A stretch of DNA of 64,000 nt, from contig NZ_LMSM01000011.1 of assembly GCF_001428125.1 (NCBI RefSeq), positions 1 through 64,000 on the forward strand. Direction: 5' to 3'. Within the stretch, counting starts at the first letter, position 1; every line of letters begins with the position of its first letter. This DNA is from Nocardioides sp. Soil774. GTDB taxonomy: Bacteria; Actinomycetota; Actinomycetes; Propionibacteriales; Nocardioidaceae. The notes under the pieces were generated by a model. The model saw only the letters and a program-made list of their open reading frames with translations, did not search any database and had not been told where the DNA came from. Positions 15,771 to 28,266 of the stretch are shown here, one piece after another. A program made the position numbers and the translations under genes.

Positions 15771-17900
15771 ATGCGTCCAGTCACCGATCTCCAGCGCCGG
15801 GTGGCCCCCTTCAAGGTGGTCTCCGACTACGAGCCCTCCGGCGACCAGCCGGCGGCGATCAAGGAGATCGTCGAGCGGATCAACGGCGGCGAGCAGGACG
15901 TCGTGCTGCTCGGCGCGACCGGCACCGGCAAGACCGCGACGGTCGCCTGGGTGGCCGAGCAGGTGCAGCGTCCGGTGCTGGTGCTGCAGCCCAACAAGAC
16001 GCTCGCGGCCCAGTTCGCCAACGAGCTGCGCCAGCTGTTCCCCGACAACGCCGTCGAATACTTCGTCTCCTACTACGACTACTACCAGCCCGAGGCCTAC
16101 GTCCCCCAGACCGACACCTACATCGAGAAGGACTCCTCGATCAACGAGGAGGTCGAGCGGCTGCGCCACAGCGCGACCAACAGCCTGCTCACGCGTCGCG
16201 ACACGATCGTGGTGTCCACGGTGTCCTGCATCTACGGCCTCGGCACCCCGCAGGAGTACGTCGACCGCATGCTGCGGCTCAAGGTCGGCGAGGAGCACGA
16301 CCGCGACTCTGTGCTGCGGCGCCTCGTGGAGATCCAGTACACCCGCAACGACATGTCCTTCACCCGCGGCACCTTCCGGGTCCGCGGCGACACCCTCGAG
16401 ATCTTCCCGGTCTACGAGGAGCTGGCCGTGCGCGTGGAGTTCTTCGGCGACGAGATCGAGCGGCTGATGACGCTGCACCCGATCAGCGGCGAGGTGATCT
16501 CGGAGGACACCGAGCTGCACGTCTTCCCCGCCACCCACTACGTCGCCGGGCCCGAGCGGATGGAGAAGGCGATCACGGGCATCGAGCTCGAGCTCGCCGA
16601 CCAGCTCGCGGTCTTCGAGAAGCAGGGCAAGCTGCTCGAGGCGCAGCGGCTGCGCATGCGCACGACCTACGACGTCGAGATGATGCGCCAGGTCGGCTCG
16701 TGCTCCGGCATCGAGAACTACTCGATGCACATGGACGGCCGCAAGCCCGGCTCCGCGCCCAACACGCTCCTCGACTACTTCCCGGAGGACTTCGTCCTGG
16801 TGGTCGACGAGTCCCACGTCGCGGTGCCGCAGATCGGCGGCATGTACGAGGGAGACATGTCGCGCAAGCGCAACCTCGTCGACCACGGCTTCCGGCTGCC
16901 CAGCGCCATGGACAACCGCCCGCTGCGCTGGGAGGAGTTCCTCGACCGCATCGGCCAGACGATCTACCTCTCCGCCACCCCCGGCAACTACGAGCTCGAC
17001 AAGGTCGGCGGCATCGAGGGCACGGTCCAGCAGATCATCCGTCCGACCGGACTCATCGACCCCGAGGTCGTGGTCAAGCCGACCAAGGGCCAGATCGACG
17101 ACCTGATCCACGAGATCCGCACGCGCGCCGACAAGAACGAGCGGGTCCTGGTCACGACGCTGACCAAGAAGATGTCCGAGGACCTCACCGACTACCTCCT
17201 CGACGCCGGCATCCGCACCCGATACCTCCACTCCGAGGTCGACACCCTGCGCCGCATCGAGCTGCTGCGCGAGCTGCGGATGGGTGAGTACGACGTCCTC
17301 GTCGGCATCAACCTGCTGCGTGAGGGCCTCGACCTGCCCGAGGTCTCCCTCGTGGCGATCCTCGACGCCGACAAGGAGGGCTTCCTGCGCTCCGACAAGT
17401 CGCTCATCCAGACGATCGGCCGCGCCGCGCGCAACGTCTCCGGTCAGGTCCACATGTACGCCGACAAGATCACACCCTCGATGGAGAACGCGATCGGGGA
17501 GACCAACCGTCGCCGCGCGATCCAGGTGGCCTACAACACCGAGCGCGGGATCGACCCGCAGCCCCTGCGCAAGAAGATCGCCGACATCACCGAGATGCTC
17601 GCCCGCGAGGACGAGAACACCGAGGAGCTGCTGCGCACCTGGGCCGACGTGGGCCAGAAGGGCCGCGCGGGCGGGGTCAAGGCCGGCAAGTCGCCGACCC
17701 CCGCGCTGTCGAAGATCCACGCCGAGGCCCCCGACACCGCCGGCATCCCGAGCAGCGACCTCGCCGTCCTCATCCAGGAGCTCACCGACCAGATGAGGAC
17801 CGCCGCAGCCGAGCTGCAGTTCGAGGTCGCCGCGCGCCTGCGCGACGAGATCTCGGACCTCAAGAAGGAGCTGCGCCAGATGATGGAAGCGACGAAGTGA
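15771..17900 (+). CDS. uvrB: Excinuclease ABC subunit B
   Basis: The 709-aa helicase-like subunit of nucleotide-excision repair loads on damage with UvrA and then recruits UvrC. The Walker A motif GATGTGKT lies near residue 50, followed by the Tyr-rich beta-hairpin [25 protein letters not shown], the DESH Walker B motif (VVDESHV), helicase motif VI (QTIGRAARN), and a C-terminal UVR domain (about 660-705) that binds UvrC. TAGGCT at 15759-15764 lies exactly 6 nt before the ATG, so the message is probably leaderless. I see no GAAC-N4-GTTC LexA box upstream, in contrast to uvrA. An imperfect long hairpin follows at 17904. Confidence 0.97.
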   Translation: MRPVTDLQRRVAPFKVVSDYEPSGDQPAAIKEIVERINGGEQDVVLLGATGTGKTATVAWVAEQVQRPVLVLQPNKTLAAQFANELRQLFPDNAVEYFVSYYDYYQPEAYVPQTDTYIEKDSSINEEVERLRHSATNSLLTRRDTIVVSTVSCIYGLGTPQEYVDRMLRLKVGEEHDRDSVLRRLVEIQYTRNDMSFTRGTFRVRGDTLEIFPVYEELAVRVEFFGDEIERLMTLHPISGEVISEDTELHVFPATHYVAGPERMEKAITGIELELADQLAVFEKQGKLLEAQRLRMRTTYDVEMMRQVGSCSGIENYSMHMDGRKPGSAPNTLLDYFPEDFVLVVDESHVAVPQIGGMYEGDMSRKRNLVDHGFRLPSAMDNRPLRWEEFLDRIGQTIYLSATPGNYELDKVGGIEGTVQQIIRPTGLIDPEVVVKPTKGQIDDLIHEIRTRADKNERVLVTTLTKKMSEDLTDYLLDAGIRTRYLHSEVDTLRRIELLRELRMGEYDVLVGINLLREGLDLPEVSLVAILDADKEGFLRSDKSLIQTIGRAARNVSGQVHMYADKITPSMENAIGETNRRRAIQVAYNTERGIDPQPLRKKIADITEMLAREDENTEELLRTWADVGQKGRAGGVKAGKSPTPALSKIHAEAPDTAGIPSSDLAVLIQELTDQMRTAAAELQFEVAARLRDEISDLKKELRQMMEATK

Positions 17901-17903
17901 GGA

Positions 17904-17943
17904 GGGTGCGCGCGAGCCGAGGAACGAGGCTCGTGGTGCACCC
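17904..17943 (+). terminator. Imperfect hairpin after uvrB
   Basis: GGGTGC (17904-17909) pairs with GCACCC (17938-17943), and the inner CGAGCC (17913-17918) pairs with GGCTCG (17928-17933) around a 9-nt loop. It begins 3 nt after the uvrB stop. A low-complexity GAGCGAG-rich stretch follows up to about 18000. Confidence 0.5.
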
Positions 17944-18008
17944 GACGAGCGAGGAGCAGCGAGCGAGCGGAGCGAGCGCGCCGGCGACCAAGTAAGGAGC
18001 GGCGCGCG

Positions 18009-18542
18009 CTAGCCCTCGTCCGGTGCCCTGGGCGGCAGCTCGGTGGCCCGTCGCTGGATGAGCCGGCGCTCGTGGCGCTCGACGCTGTCCTGCTTCTGCA
18101 GCAGCGTGCGCACCACGACGACCGCCTGCGCGAGCATCGGGAAGAGGGGCCAGAGGAAGCCGCCCGGCATGACGACGGCCCAGATCGTCCAGCACACGAG
18201 CGACACCGTGATGAGGCCGGTCACGGCCTCGCGGCGGTCCTTGGCCCAGCGGTCCACGGCCTGCTGGTGCACCGGCAGGGCTGACGACCCGTTCCCACGG
18301 CCGACGAGGGCGCCGGCGTGGGGGATGAGGTCCTCGAGGTGTGCGGGCAGCTCGCCGAGGGTCTTCGCCACGGCCACCGCGCCCGCGCGGACGTCGTACT
18401 CCTCGCGCGTCAGGCGCCCGTCGGCGAACGCCTCGCCGAGGACCTCCAGGGCCACGTCCCGGTCGCGGTCGGAGGCGCGCAGCCCGGACGCGGAGGCTGG
18501 GCGCGGGTCGTGCTCGAAGCGGTCCCAGGAGCTCGGCGCCAT
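18009..18542 (-). CDS. DUF1707-domain membrane protein
   Basis: The 177-aa protein begins with a DUF1707 (SHOCT-like) segment at about 20-72: LRASDRDRDVALEVLGEAFADGRLTREEYDVRAGAVAVAKTLGEL. Two adjacent hydrophobic helices follow at about 105-125 and 128-146, then a basic C-terminal tail (ERHERRLIQRRATELPPR). DUF1707 proteins are common in actinobacteria; function is unknown, and the domain is thought to mediate small protein contacts. The ATG at 18542 has TATGCT (18549-18554, minus strand) exactly 6 nt upstream. It is divergent from the hemerythrin gene, and the two leaderless promoters lie within a 41-bp gap. Confidence 0.82.
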   Translation of the reverse strand: MAPSSWDRFEHDPRPASASGLRASDRDRDVALEVLGEAFADGRLTREEYDVRAGAVAVAKTLGELPAHLEDLIPHAGALVGRGNGSSALPVHQQAVDRWAKDRREAVTGLITVSLVCWTIWAVVMPGGFLWPLFPMLAQAVVVVRTLLQKQDSVERHERRLIQRRATELPPRAPDEG

Positions 18543-18583
18543 GGGCCCAGCATAGGCAGCGGCCCGGTCGCTACGGTTGCGCC

Positions 18584-19147
18584 ATGAGCACCTCCATCGA
18601 CCTCGGTCGCCCGGTCTCCGGCGACGTCATCGACCTGATCCTCGACGACCACCGTCGCTTCGAGGCGTTGCTGCGCGACCTGCGCGACAGCACCTCCGAC
18701 CGTGACGCGGTCCGCCAGGCCCTGGCCGCCCTGCACGTCGCGCACGCCGAGGCCGAGGAGAAGCACGTCTACCCCAAGCTCCAGCGCAAGGACGCCATCA
18801 GCGACCACGAGGCCGAGCACGGCGAGGAGGAGCACGCGGAGGGCCACGAGGCGATGCTCGCGGTGCTCGAGCTGAAGGGCACCGACACCCAGGCCTTCGA
18901 CGACGCCGTCGAGGAGCTCGCCAAGGTGCTCAACCACCACCTGACCGAGGAGGAGCTCACCATCCTCAACCCCGCCCGCGAGGAGGTCGGCGAGCAGGTG
19001 CGCGCCGAGCTCGGCGTCGCCTTCGCCACTGAGCGCAACGCGCAGCTCGACGCCGGCTGCGGGAGCATCGACAACGTCCGTCGCATCGTGGAGGCTGCGG
19101 AGAAGGACGGCCTCCTCGACGACGACGAGGACGACGACGAGGACTGA
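18584..19147 (+). CDS. Hemerythrin HHE-domain protein
   Basis: The 187-aa helical-bundle protein carries the HHE pattern of a di-iron oxygen- or NO-sensing site: LDDHRRFE, HVAHAEAEEKHVYP, GHEAML and LNHHLTEEELTILN supply repeated His and Glu ligands. The C-terminus is an unusual acidic tail, LLDDDEDDDED, which may be a flexible or metal-loosely-binding end. It is soluble, with no signal peptide. The ATG at 18584 is preceded by TACGGT at 18572-18577, 6 nt away, consistent with leaderless expression. Likely roles in this family are oxidative or nitrosative stress; nothing nearby narrows this down. Confidence 0.87.
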   Translation: MSTSIDLGRPVSGDVIDLILDDHRRFEALLRDLRDSTSDRDAVRQALAALHVAHAEAEEKHVYPKLQRKDAISDHEAEHGEEEHAEGHEAMLAVLELKGTDTQAFDDAVEELAKVLNHHLTEEELTILNPAREEVGEQVRAELGVAFATERNAQLDAGCGSIDNVRRIVEAAEKDGLLDDDEDDDED

Positions 19148-19181
19148 CGCCGGGGACAGACGCCGGGGGAGGGCGAGGCGG

Positions 19182-19547
19182 GTGGACGTGACGCAGGCGC
19201 ACGAGCTGTGCGCCACCTTCCCGGGTGCCTGGCCCGACAACCCGTGGGACCACGAGCACCCGGTGTTCAAGGTGGGCCCGCCCGAGCGGGGCAAGATCTT
19301 CGCCTTCCTCGCCTCCGACTCGATCGGGGTCAAGGCCGGTGCGACGCGGGAGGTCGCCGACGAGTGGCTCGAGCGCTACCCCGACGACGCCCGGGTCATG
19401 GCCTACATCGGCCGCTCGGGCTGGAACGACCTCGCGCTGGCCGGATCGATCCCCGACGACGAGCTCGTCGAGGCGGTCGAGGAGTCCTACCGCTTGGTGG
19501 TCTCGAGACTGCCGAGGAAGGACCGTCCCGCAGGCTGGGAGCGCTGA
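19182..19547 (+). CDS. MmcQ/YjbR-family protein
   Basis: The 121-aa protein has the CyaY-like MmcQ/YjbR fold pattern: FPGAWPDNPWDHEHPVFKVG, then KIFAFLAS, KAGATREVADEWLERYPD and GRSGWNDLALAGSIPDDELVEAVEESYRLVVSRLP. The family is described as double-wing DNA-binding-like, but its physiological role is unknown. The GTG start at 19182 follows GGGCGAGGCGG, a weak ribosome site 34 nt after the hemerythrin stop, so co-transcription with that gene is likely. Its 3' end is only 7 bp from the convergent channel gene. Confidence 0.82.
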   Translation: MDVTQAHELCATFPGAWPDNPWDHEHPVFKVGPPERGKIFAFLASDSIGVKAGATREVADEWLERYPDDARVMAYIGRSGWNDLALAGSIPDDELVEAVEESYRLVVSRLPRKDRPAGWER

Positions 19548-19554
19548 GGCACGG

Positions 19555-20211
19555 TCAGCGCCGCCGCATCATGGTCATGCCGACCATCCGGGACACGACC
19601 ATCGCGATGTAGAAGACCCCGACCATCATCTCCAGCATCACGACCGAGCGCGCGTGCGAGCCCACCGCCACGATGTCGGAGAGGCCCACGCTGGTGAGCG
19701 TGGAGAACGACAGGTAGAGCAGCTCGAACCATGCCTGGTCGGAGCCCGCGGGGCTGGAGAAGGAGTCCGGCCACACCACCTGCACCGCCGACAACGCGTA
19801 GGCGAACGCCCACGCCACGACGGTGAAGGCCGCGGCCGTCGCGATGTACTCGTCGGTGGTGACCTCGTCGTCGTGGAACAGGTAGCGCAGCATCGCGTAG
19901 GAGACGTAGAGGTAGAACGGCACGTGCAGCAGGCCGGAGGCCAGCACGATGGGGTCGGTGTCGGGGAAGACCGCCTCGAGCAGCGTCAGCACCATCGCCG
20001 GCGCGCCCAGCCAGAGCACCACGCGGCTCACGAGCGGCGTACGGCGCACCGCGAGCACCGCGGACCCGACAGCCAGCATCCCGATGACGCCGAGGAAGGT
20101 CCGGCCCACCACGGAGGGCTCGAGGAACGGCCAGGCCAGCACCTGGATCAGCTGCGCGGCCAGCAGCATCGCGGACGGGTGCGCGACCAGCTGGTCGAGA
20201 CGTCGTTTCAC
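19555..20211 (-). CDS. Ion-channel-like membrane protein with a non-canonical selectivity filter
   Basis: The 218-aa protein has about six hydrophobic segments. The last two flank a pore-loop-like stretch, FELLYLSFSTLTSVGLSDIVAVG (filter region 173-179). That arrangement is the potassium-channel (Ion_trans_2) pattern, but TVGYGD is replaced by SVGLSD, so Tyr and the second Gly are missing. K+ selectivity therefore cannot be assumed. No RCK or other cytosolic regulatory domain is present. I start at the GTG at 20211: TAGACT (20219-20224, minus strand) is 7 nt upstream, and the longer open frame to 20454 overlaps the divergent gene. Confidence 0.75.
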   Translation of the reverse strand: MKRRLDQLVAHPSAMLLAAQLIQVLAWPFLEPSVVGRTFLGVIGMLAVGSAVLAVRRTPLVSRVVLWLGAPAMVLTLLEAVFPDTDPIVLASGLLHVPFYLYVSYAMLRYLFHDDEVTTDEYIATAAAFTVVAWAFAYALSAVQVVWPDSFSSPAGSDQAWFELLYLSFSTLTSVGLSDIVAVGSHARSVVMLEMMVGVFYIAMVVSRMVGMTMMRRR

Positions 20212-20218
20212 CTCATGC

Positions 20219-20224
20219 AGTCTA
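20219..20224 (-). promoter_or_regulatory. -10 hexamer TAGACT that decides the channel-gene start
   Basis: TAGACT on the minus strand ends 7 nt before the GTG at 20211. No Shine-Dalgarno sequence is present, so a leaderless start is the best fit. Confidence 0.5.
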
Positions 20225-20274
20225 GGGACGGCGATGTGCGCGACGGCGACGCCCGGCTGGGCTAGGTTCACCGC

Positions 20275-20766
20275 GTGGACGCGCGCGGCAGGTGGCTGGT
20301 CGGTGGCCTGGCCGTCGCGCTCGTCGCGCTGCTGGTCGCCATCGCAGTGGTCATCACCTCCCGCGGCAGCGGTGACGACGAGCTCGCCGCGACCCAGCGC
20401 GAGGTCGCCCGGGCCGCCCGCACCGAGGCGGTCGCCTTCCTCACCGTGGACCACGAGGACATGGACCCGCTGGTCGACGCGGTGCTGGCGGGCGCCACCG
20501 GCGACTTCGCCGAGCAGTACGCCGCCCAGCGCGACACACTCGTCAGCGAGGCCGTCCGCACGGAGGCCACCTCCACCGGCGAGGTCGTGGCGCTCGGGGT
20601 CGGCGACCTCGACGAGGACTCCGCGACCGTCCTGGTCGCCGCCAACAGCACCGTGACCAACACCCGGACCGGTCCGGACGGACAGGTGCGCTACTACCGG
20701 TTGCGGCTCGACCTGGTGCGCGAGGACGGGCGCTGGCTCACCAGCGGCGTGAGGTTCGTCCGGTGA
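20275..20766 (+). CDS. Mce-associated-type single-pass membrane protein
   Basis: The 163-aa protein has one N-terminal transmembrane segment (about 7-28), then a helical linker and a small extracytoplasmic alpha/beta domain (about 75-163) ending in YYRLRLDLVREDGRWLTSGVRFV. This is the layout of Mce-associated membrane proteins, a group related to the NTF2/SnoaL fold. No mce, yrbE or mceG gene is in the window, so a link to lipid import is only by family. TAGGTT at 20263-20268 lies 6 nt before the GTG start. The next gene starts inside its stop codon and appears to be a distant paralogue. Confidence 0.75.
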   Translation: MDARGRWLVGGLAVALVALLVAIAVVITSRGSGDDELAATQREVARAARTEAVAFLTVDHEDMDPLVDAVLAGATGDFAEQYAAQRDTLVSEAVRTEATSTGEVVALGVGDLDEDSATVLVAANSTVTNTRTGPDGQVRYYRLRLDLVREDGRWLTSGVRFVR

Positions 20767-21284
20767 GCGGCCTGCGACGCGCGGTCCTCGTGCTGGCGGT
20801 GCTCGTCGCGGGCGCAGCGGTGGCGCTCGTGTGGGTGCTGCGCGACGCCGACGTGCCGGGCGCGGCGGAGGTCACCTCCGCGGAGGCCGCGTCGGCGACC
20901 GTGGCCTCGGCCTCGGTCAAGGAGACGGTGCGCGAGGTCGCCACCGACGCCGCGACCCGGGCCTACAGCTATGCGTGGGACACCCTCGACGAGGACAGGT
21001 CCCGGGCGCGTGCCCTGATGACCGAGCCCATGCAGCGGCGCTACGACCGCACGATGGCCGGCGTCGGCACCTCGAGCCGACGCGACCACACCGTGGTCCT
21101 GGCCGACGTCGTCGAGACGGGCCTGGTCAGCGCCACCTCCTCGCAGGCCCGGGTGCTGGTCTTCGTCAACCAGCACACGTCCTCCGACTCACTCTCCGAG
21201 CCCCGCCTCGACCTCGACCGCGTGCTCGTCACGCTGGAGCGCGTCGACGGCGGGTGGAGGCTCGCCGACCTCGACTCGCTCTGA
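20763..21284 (+). CDS. Second Mce-associated-type membrane protein
   Basis: The 173-aa product resembles the preceding protein in layout: an N-terminal membrane helix (about 5-26), an Ala/Ser/Thr-rich linker (about 33-62), and a C-terminal domain ending VLVTLERVDGGWRLADLDSL. The GTG start overlaps the upstream stop by 4 nt (GTGA), so the two are translationally coupled and their products may work as a pair. The tandem probably arose by old duplication, since sequence similarity is weak and mostly structural. Function is unknown; export of the C-terminal domain is inferred from the single helix. Confidence 0.72.
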   Translation: MSGLRRAVLVLAVLVAGAAVALVWVLRDADVPGAAEVTSAEAASATVASASVKETVREVATDAATRAYSYAWDTLDEDRSRARALMTEPMQRRYDRTMAGVGTSSRRDHTVVLADVVETGLVSATSSQARVLVFVNQHTSSDSLSEPRLDLDRVLVTLERVDGGWRLADLDSL

Positions 21285-21322
21285 GGCTTGCGAGCGCGAC
21301 ACCCGACCGAAAGGATCGTCCC

Positions 21323-22294
21323 GTGGACGACGTCACGACCGACCTCCTGATCATCGGCGCGGGGCCCACCGGCCTGTTCTCCGCCTACTACGCGGGCTTC
21401 CGCGGACTGAAGGTCGCGGTGGTCGACTCCCTGCCCGAGCTGGGCGGGCAGATCACCGCGATGTATCCCGAGAAGGCGATCCTCGACGTCGCCGGCTTCC
21501 CCAGCGTCAAGGGTCGCGACCTCGTCGCCGGGCTCGTGGAGCAGGCCGCGACGGCCGACCCGACGTACCTGCTGGACCGCACGGCCACCATGCTGGAGCA
21601 CCGCGACCACGACGTCGTCGTCACTCTCGACGACGGCACGTCGGTGACCGCCGGCGCGGTCCTCATCACCTCGGGGATCGGCAAGTTCAGCCCCCGACCG
21701 CTGCCGGCCGGCGAGGGCTGGATGGGCCGCGGCATGGAGTTCTTCGTGCCCAGCTTCGCGCCGTACGCCGGCAAGGACGTGGTCGTCGTCGGCGGCGGGG
21801 ACAGCGCCTTCGACTGGGCGCAGCACCTCGAGCCGGTCGCCGCCTCGGTGACGCTCGTGCACCGCCGTGACGCCTTCCGCGCCCACGAGCGCACCGTGGC
21901 CGCGGTGAGGTCGTCCAGCGTCGAGATCATCACCAACGCGCAGGTCACCGCGCTGCGCGGCGACGCCCACCTCGAGGAGGTGGAGATCAGCGTCGACGGG
22001 CAGGAGCCGCAGGTGCGGCCGGTGCAGGCGCTGGTCGCGGCGCTCGGCTTCGTCGCTGACCTCGGCGCGATCCAGCAGTGGGGCCTGGTGACGGAGAAGC
22101 GTCACGTGGTCGTCGACTCCGCGATGCGCACCAACCTGCCGCGGGTGTTCGCGGCGGGTGACATCACCGACTACGCCGGCAAGGTGCGGCTGATCGCGGT
22201 CGGGTTCGGTGAGGCCGCCACCGCGGTCAACAACGCCGCGGTCGTCATCGACCCGTCCGCGCACGTCTTCCCGGGCCACTCGAGCGAGGGGTGA
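21323..22294 (+). CDS. Thioredoxin-reductase-like ferredoxin-NADP+ reductase
   Basis: The 323-aa flavoprotein has a GxGxxG FAD site at its N-terminus (IIGAGPTGLFSAYYAG), a second dinucleotide fold for NADPH ([14 protein letters not shown], near 155), and the C-terminal FAD contact GDITDYAGKVRLIAVGFGEAA. The redox CxxC pair of thioredoxin reductase is absent from the central region, which fits the TrxR-like ferredoxin/flavodoxin-NADP+ reductases (EC 1.18.1.2). The GTG at 21323 follows the ribosome site GAAAGGA. It is 38 nt after the Mce-associated pair and may be co-transcribed. No ferredoxin gene is adjacent. Confidence 0.85.
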   Translation: MDDVTTDLLIIGAGPTGLFSAYYAGFRGLKVAVVDSLPELGGQITAMYPEKAILDVAGFPSVKGRDLVAGLVEQAATADPTYLLDRTATMLEHRDHDVVVTLDDGTSVTAGAVLITSGIGKFSPRPLPAGEGWMGRGMEFFVPSFAPYAGKDVVVVGGGDSAFDWAQHLEPVAASVTLVHRRDAFRAHERTVAAVRSSSVEIITNAQVTALRGDAHLEEVEISVDGQEPQVRPVQALVAALGFVADLGAIQQWGLVTEKRHVVVDSAMRTNLPRVFAAGDITDYAGKVRLIAVGFGEAATAVNNAAVVIDPSAHVFPGHSSEG

Positions 22295-22304
22295 GGCGTC
22301 GGGT

Positions 22305-22322
22305 GCCTACCGGCCAGTAGGC
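22305..22322 (+). promoter_or_regulatory. Palindromic operator overlapping the promoter of the GT4 cassette
   Basis: GCCTACCGGCCAGTAGGC is an 18-bp inverted repeat with one mismatched pair. Its central 14 bp, CTACCGGCCAGTAG (22307-22320), recur exactly, and in the same orientation to the gene, at 27369-27382 on the minus strand. It lies directly upstream of a good -10 (CATAAT, 22322-22327), so a bound repressor would block RNA polymerase. Size and symmetry suit a TetR-type regulator; none is encoded in the window. Confidence 0.7.
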
Positions 22323-22362
22323 ATAATGGGGGTTTCACCGAGCGACGCGAAAGGCGGACCAC

Positions 22363-23631
22363 GTGCGCATCGCCATGCTGTCCTACCGCAGCAAGCCGCA
22401 CTGCGGCGGTCAGGGCGTCTACATCCGCCACCTCAGTCGTGAGCTCGTACGCCTCGGGCACGAGGTGGAGGTCTTCTCCGGCCAGCCCTACCCCGACCTC
22501 GACGAGGGCGTGCGGCTGACCAAGGTGCCGAGCCTCGACCTCTACCGCGAGCCCGACCCGTTCCGCGTGCCGAGGCTGCGCGAGTTCCGCGACCGCATCG
22601 ACGTCGAGGAGTTCCTCACGATGTGCACGGCCGGGTTCCCCGAGCCGAAGACCTTCAGCTCGCGCATCGCGCGGCTGATGGAGGAGCGCGCCGCCGACTT
22701 CGACGTCGCCCACGACAACCAGGTGCTCGGCACCGGGATCCTGGAGCTCGAGTCCTACGGCCTGCCCGTGGTCGCGACCATCCACCACCCGATCACGATG
22801 GACCGCGCGATCGACCTGCAGACCGCGCCGACGCGGCGCAAGAGGCTCACCCTGCGCCGGTGGTACGGCTTCCTGCGCATGCAGACCCGGGTCGCCAAGC
22901 GCTACCGCAAGGTGCTCACGCCCTCGGAGTCCTCGCGTCGCGACGTCGCCCGCGACTTCGGCGTCGACCCCGACCGCATCCAGACCATCCTGCTCGGCGT
23001 CGACGACGTGTTCGCCCCGCCGACCGCACCCCGGGTGCCGGGACGCATCCTGGCCATGGCCAGCGCCGACGCCCCGATGAAGGGGATCGCGACGTTGCTC
23101 GAGGCCTTCGCCAAGCTCGCCGTCGAGCGCGACGTCTCCCTGGTGCTGGTCACCCGCCCCGAGCCGGGCGGGCGCACCGAGCAGCTCATCGACCAGCTCG
23201 GCATCGCCGACAAGGTCGACTTCGTCAGCGGCGTCAGCGACGAGGAGCTCGTCGCCGTCATGGGCTCGGCCGAGGTGGCGTGCGTGCCGTCGCTCTACGA
23301 GGGCTTCTCGCTGCCCACGGCCGAGCTGATGGCCTGCGCCACCCCCCTCGTGGTGTCGCGGGCGGGAGCCATCCCGGAGGTCGTCGGCCCCGACGGCGAG
23401 TGCGCCGACCTGGTGACCCCGGGCGACGTCGGCGAGCTCGAGCAGGCGATCGCCGCGCTGCTCGACGACCCGGAGCGGCGTACGACGATGGGTGCGCGCG
23501 GTCGCGCCCGCGTCGAGGAGCTGTTCAGCTGGCGCGCCGTGGCCGAGGCCACCGCAGCCGCCTACGAGGAGACCATCGCAGACTTCCGTGCGGAGAAGAA
23601 CGAGAGGGAGACCGGCCGTGCTGACCGTTGA
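22363..23631 (+). CDS. Glycosyltransferase family 4
   Basis: The 422-aa GT-B fold enzyme transfers a sugar from a nucleotide donor and opens a three-gene unit. The N-terminal acceptor domain begins MRIAMLSYRSKPHCGGQGVYIRHLSREL, with the family's GGQGVY loop. The C-terminal donor domain holds ASADAPMKGIATLLEAF and the E-x7-E-type motif EGFSLPTAELMACATPLVVS. There is no signal peptide; action at the inner membrane face is usual. The GTG start at 22363 follows AAAGGCGG and lies about 30 nt downstream of the expected transcript start, behind the operator at 22305. The next gene overlaps it by 14 nt. Sugar and acceptor cannot be predicted. Confidence 0.9.
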   Translation: MRIAMLSYRSKPHCGGQGVYIRHLSRELVRLGHEVEVFSGQPYPDLDEGVRLTKVPSLDLYREPDPFRVPRLREFRDRIDVEEFLTMCTAGFPEPKTFSSRIARLMEERAADFDVAHDNQVLGTGILELESYGLPVVATIHHPITMDRAIDLQTAPTRRKRLTLRRWYGFLRMQTRVAKRYRKVLTPSESSRRDVARDFGVDPDRIQTILLGVDDVFAPPTAPRVPGRILAMASADAPMKGIATLLEAFAKLAVERDVSLVLVTRPEPGGRTEQLIDQLGIADKVDFVSGVSDEELVAVMGSAEVACVPSLYEGFSLPTAELMACATPLVVSRAGAIPEVVGPDGECADLVTPGDVGELEQAIAALLDDPERRTTMGARGRARVEELFSWRAVAEATAAAYEETIADFRAEKNERETGRADR

Positions 23632-24357
23632 CTTCGACCGGCTCGGGCTGCGCCCCGGCGACCGCGTGCTCGACATGGGCTGCGGCGCGGGACGCCACGC
23701 CTTCGAGATGTACAAGCGCGGTGCCGACGTCATCGCCTTCGACCAGGACGCCGACGAGCTGGCGACCGTGCGCGAGTGGTTCGCCGCGATGCGTGAGGCC
23801 GGCGAGGTGCCCGAGGGCGCCGAGGCCGACGTGAAGGAGGGCGACGCGCTCGCCCTGCCCTTCGCCGACGGCGAGTTCGACCGCATCGTCGCCTCCGAGG
23901 TGCTGGAGCACATCCACGCCGACGTCGACGCGATCAAGGAGCTCGTCCGGGTGCTGCGCCCCGGCGGCACCCTCGCCGTCACCGTGCCGCGCTGGTTGCC
24001 CGAGGTGATCAACTGGAAGCTCTCCGACGACTACCACAACGCCGAGGGCGGACACGTCCGGATCTACACGGCCGAGGAGCTCGTCGACAAGGTCACCAAG
24101 GCGGGCCGCTCCAACGACGGCACGCCCGGCGACGCGATGGTGTTCACCGGCAAGGACTACGCCCACGGGCTGCACACGCCCTACTGGTGGATCAAGTGCG
24201 CGGTGGGCGTCACCCACGACGAGCACCCGCTCGCCAAGGCCTACCACAAGCTCCTCGTCTGGGAGATCGTGGAGAACCCGAGGGCGCTGCAGCTGGCCGG
24301 CAAGGTCCTCGACCCGTTGATCGGCAAGAGCATGGTGCTCTACTTCCGCAAGCCGGC

Positions 24358-24361
<4 letters not shown>
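23618..24361 (+). CDS. Class I SAM-dependent methyltransferase (cassette gene 2)
   Basis: The 247-aa methyltransferase has motif I VLDMGCGAGRHAFEMYKRG (about 17-35), an acidic motif II in VIAFDQD, and a later IVASEVLEHIHADVDAIKELVRVLRPGGTLAVTVP, typical of the Methyltransf_11 group that includes lipid- and quinone-modifying enzymes. The C-terminal third contains WWIKCAVGV, suggesting membrane or lipid contact. The GTG at 23618 lies within the end of the GT4 gene, after GAGAGGGAG, so the two are translationally coupled. Its stop overlaps the start of the next gene (ATGA). The target is unknown; a glycolipid or polyprenyl intermediate is a reasonable guess from context. Confidence 0.87.
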
Positions 24362-27359
<2,998 letters not shown>

Positions 27360-27368
27360 GCGACCAAT

Positions 27369-27382
27369 CTACTGGCCGGTAG
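27369..27382 (-). promoter_or_regulatory. Second copy of the 14-bp operator, at the hydrolase promoter
   Basis: Read on the minus strand this is CTACCGGCCAGTAG, identical to 22307-22320. Its last three bases are the first three of the TAGATT -10 hexamer (27366-27371), and it fills the gap between the stop of the upstream DLH-type gene and the GTG at 27359. Confidence 0.7.
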
Positions 27383-28177
<795 letters not shown>

Positions 28178-28266
28178 CTCGTGCGCGGGAGGGTCTGTCT
28201 TCTTCCTGCTCGCGCGGTTAGGTTCTAGGCCACATTTCGTCCCACGACAGACAAGGTGATTCTCGG

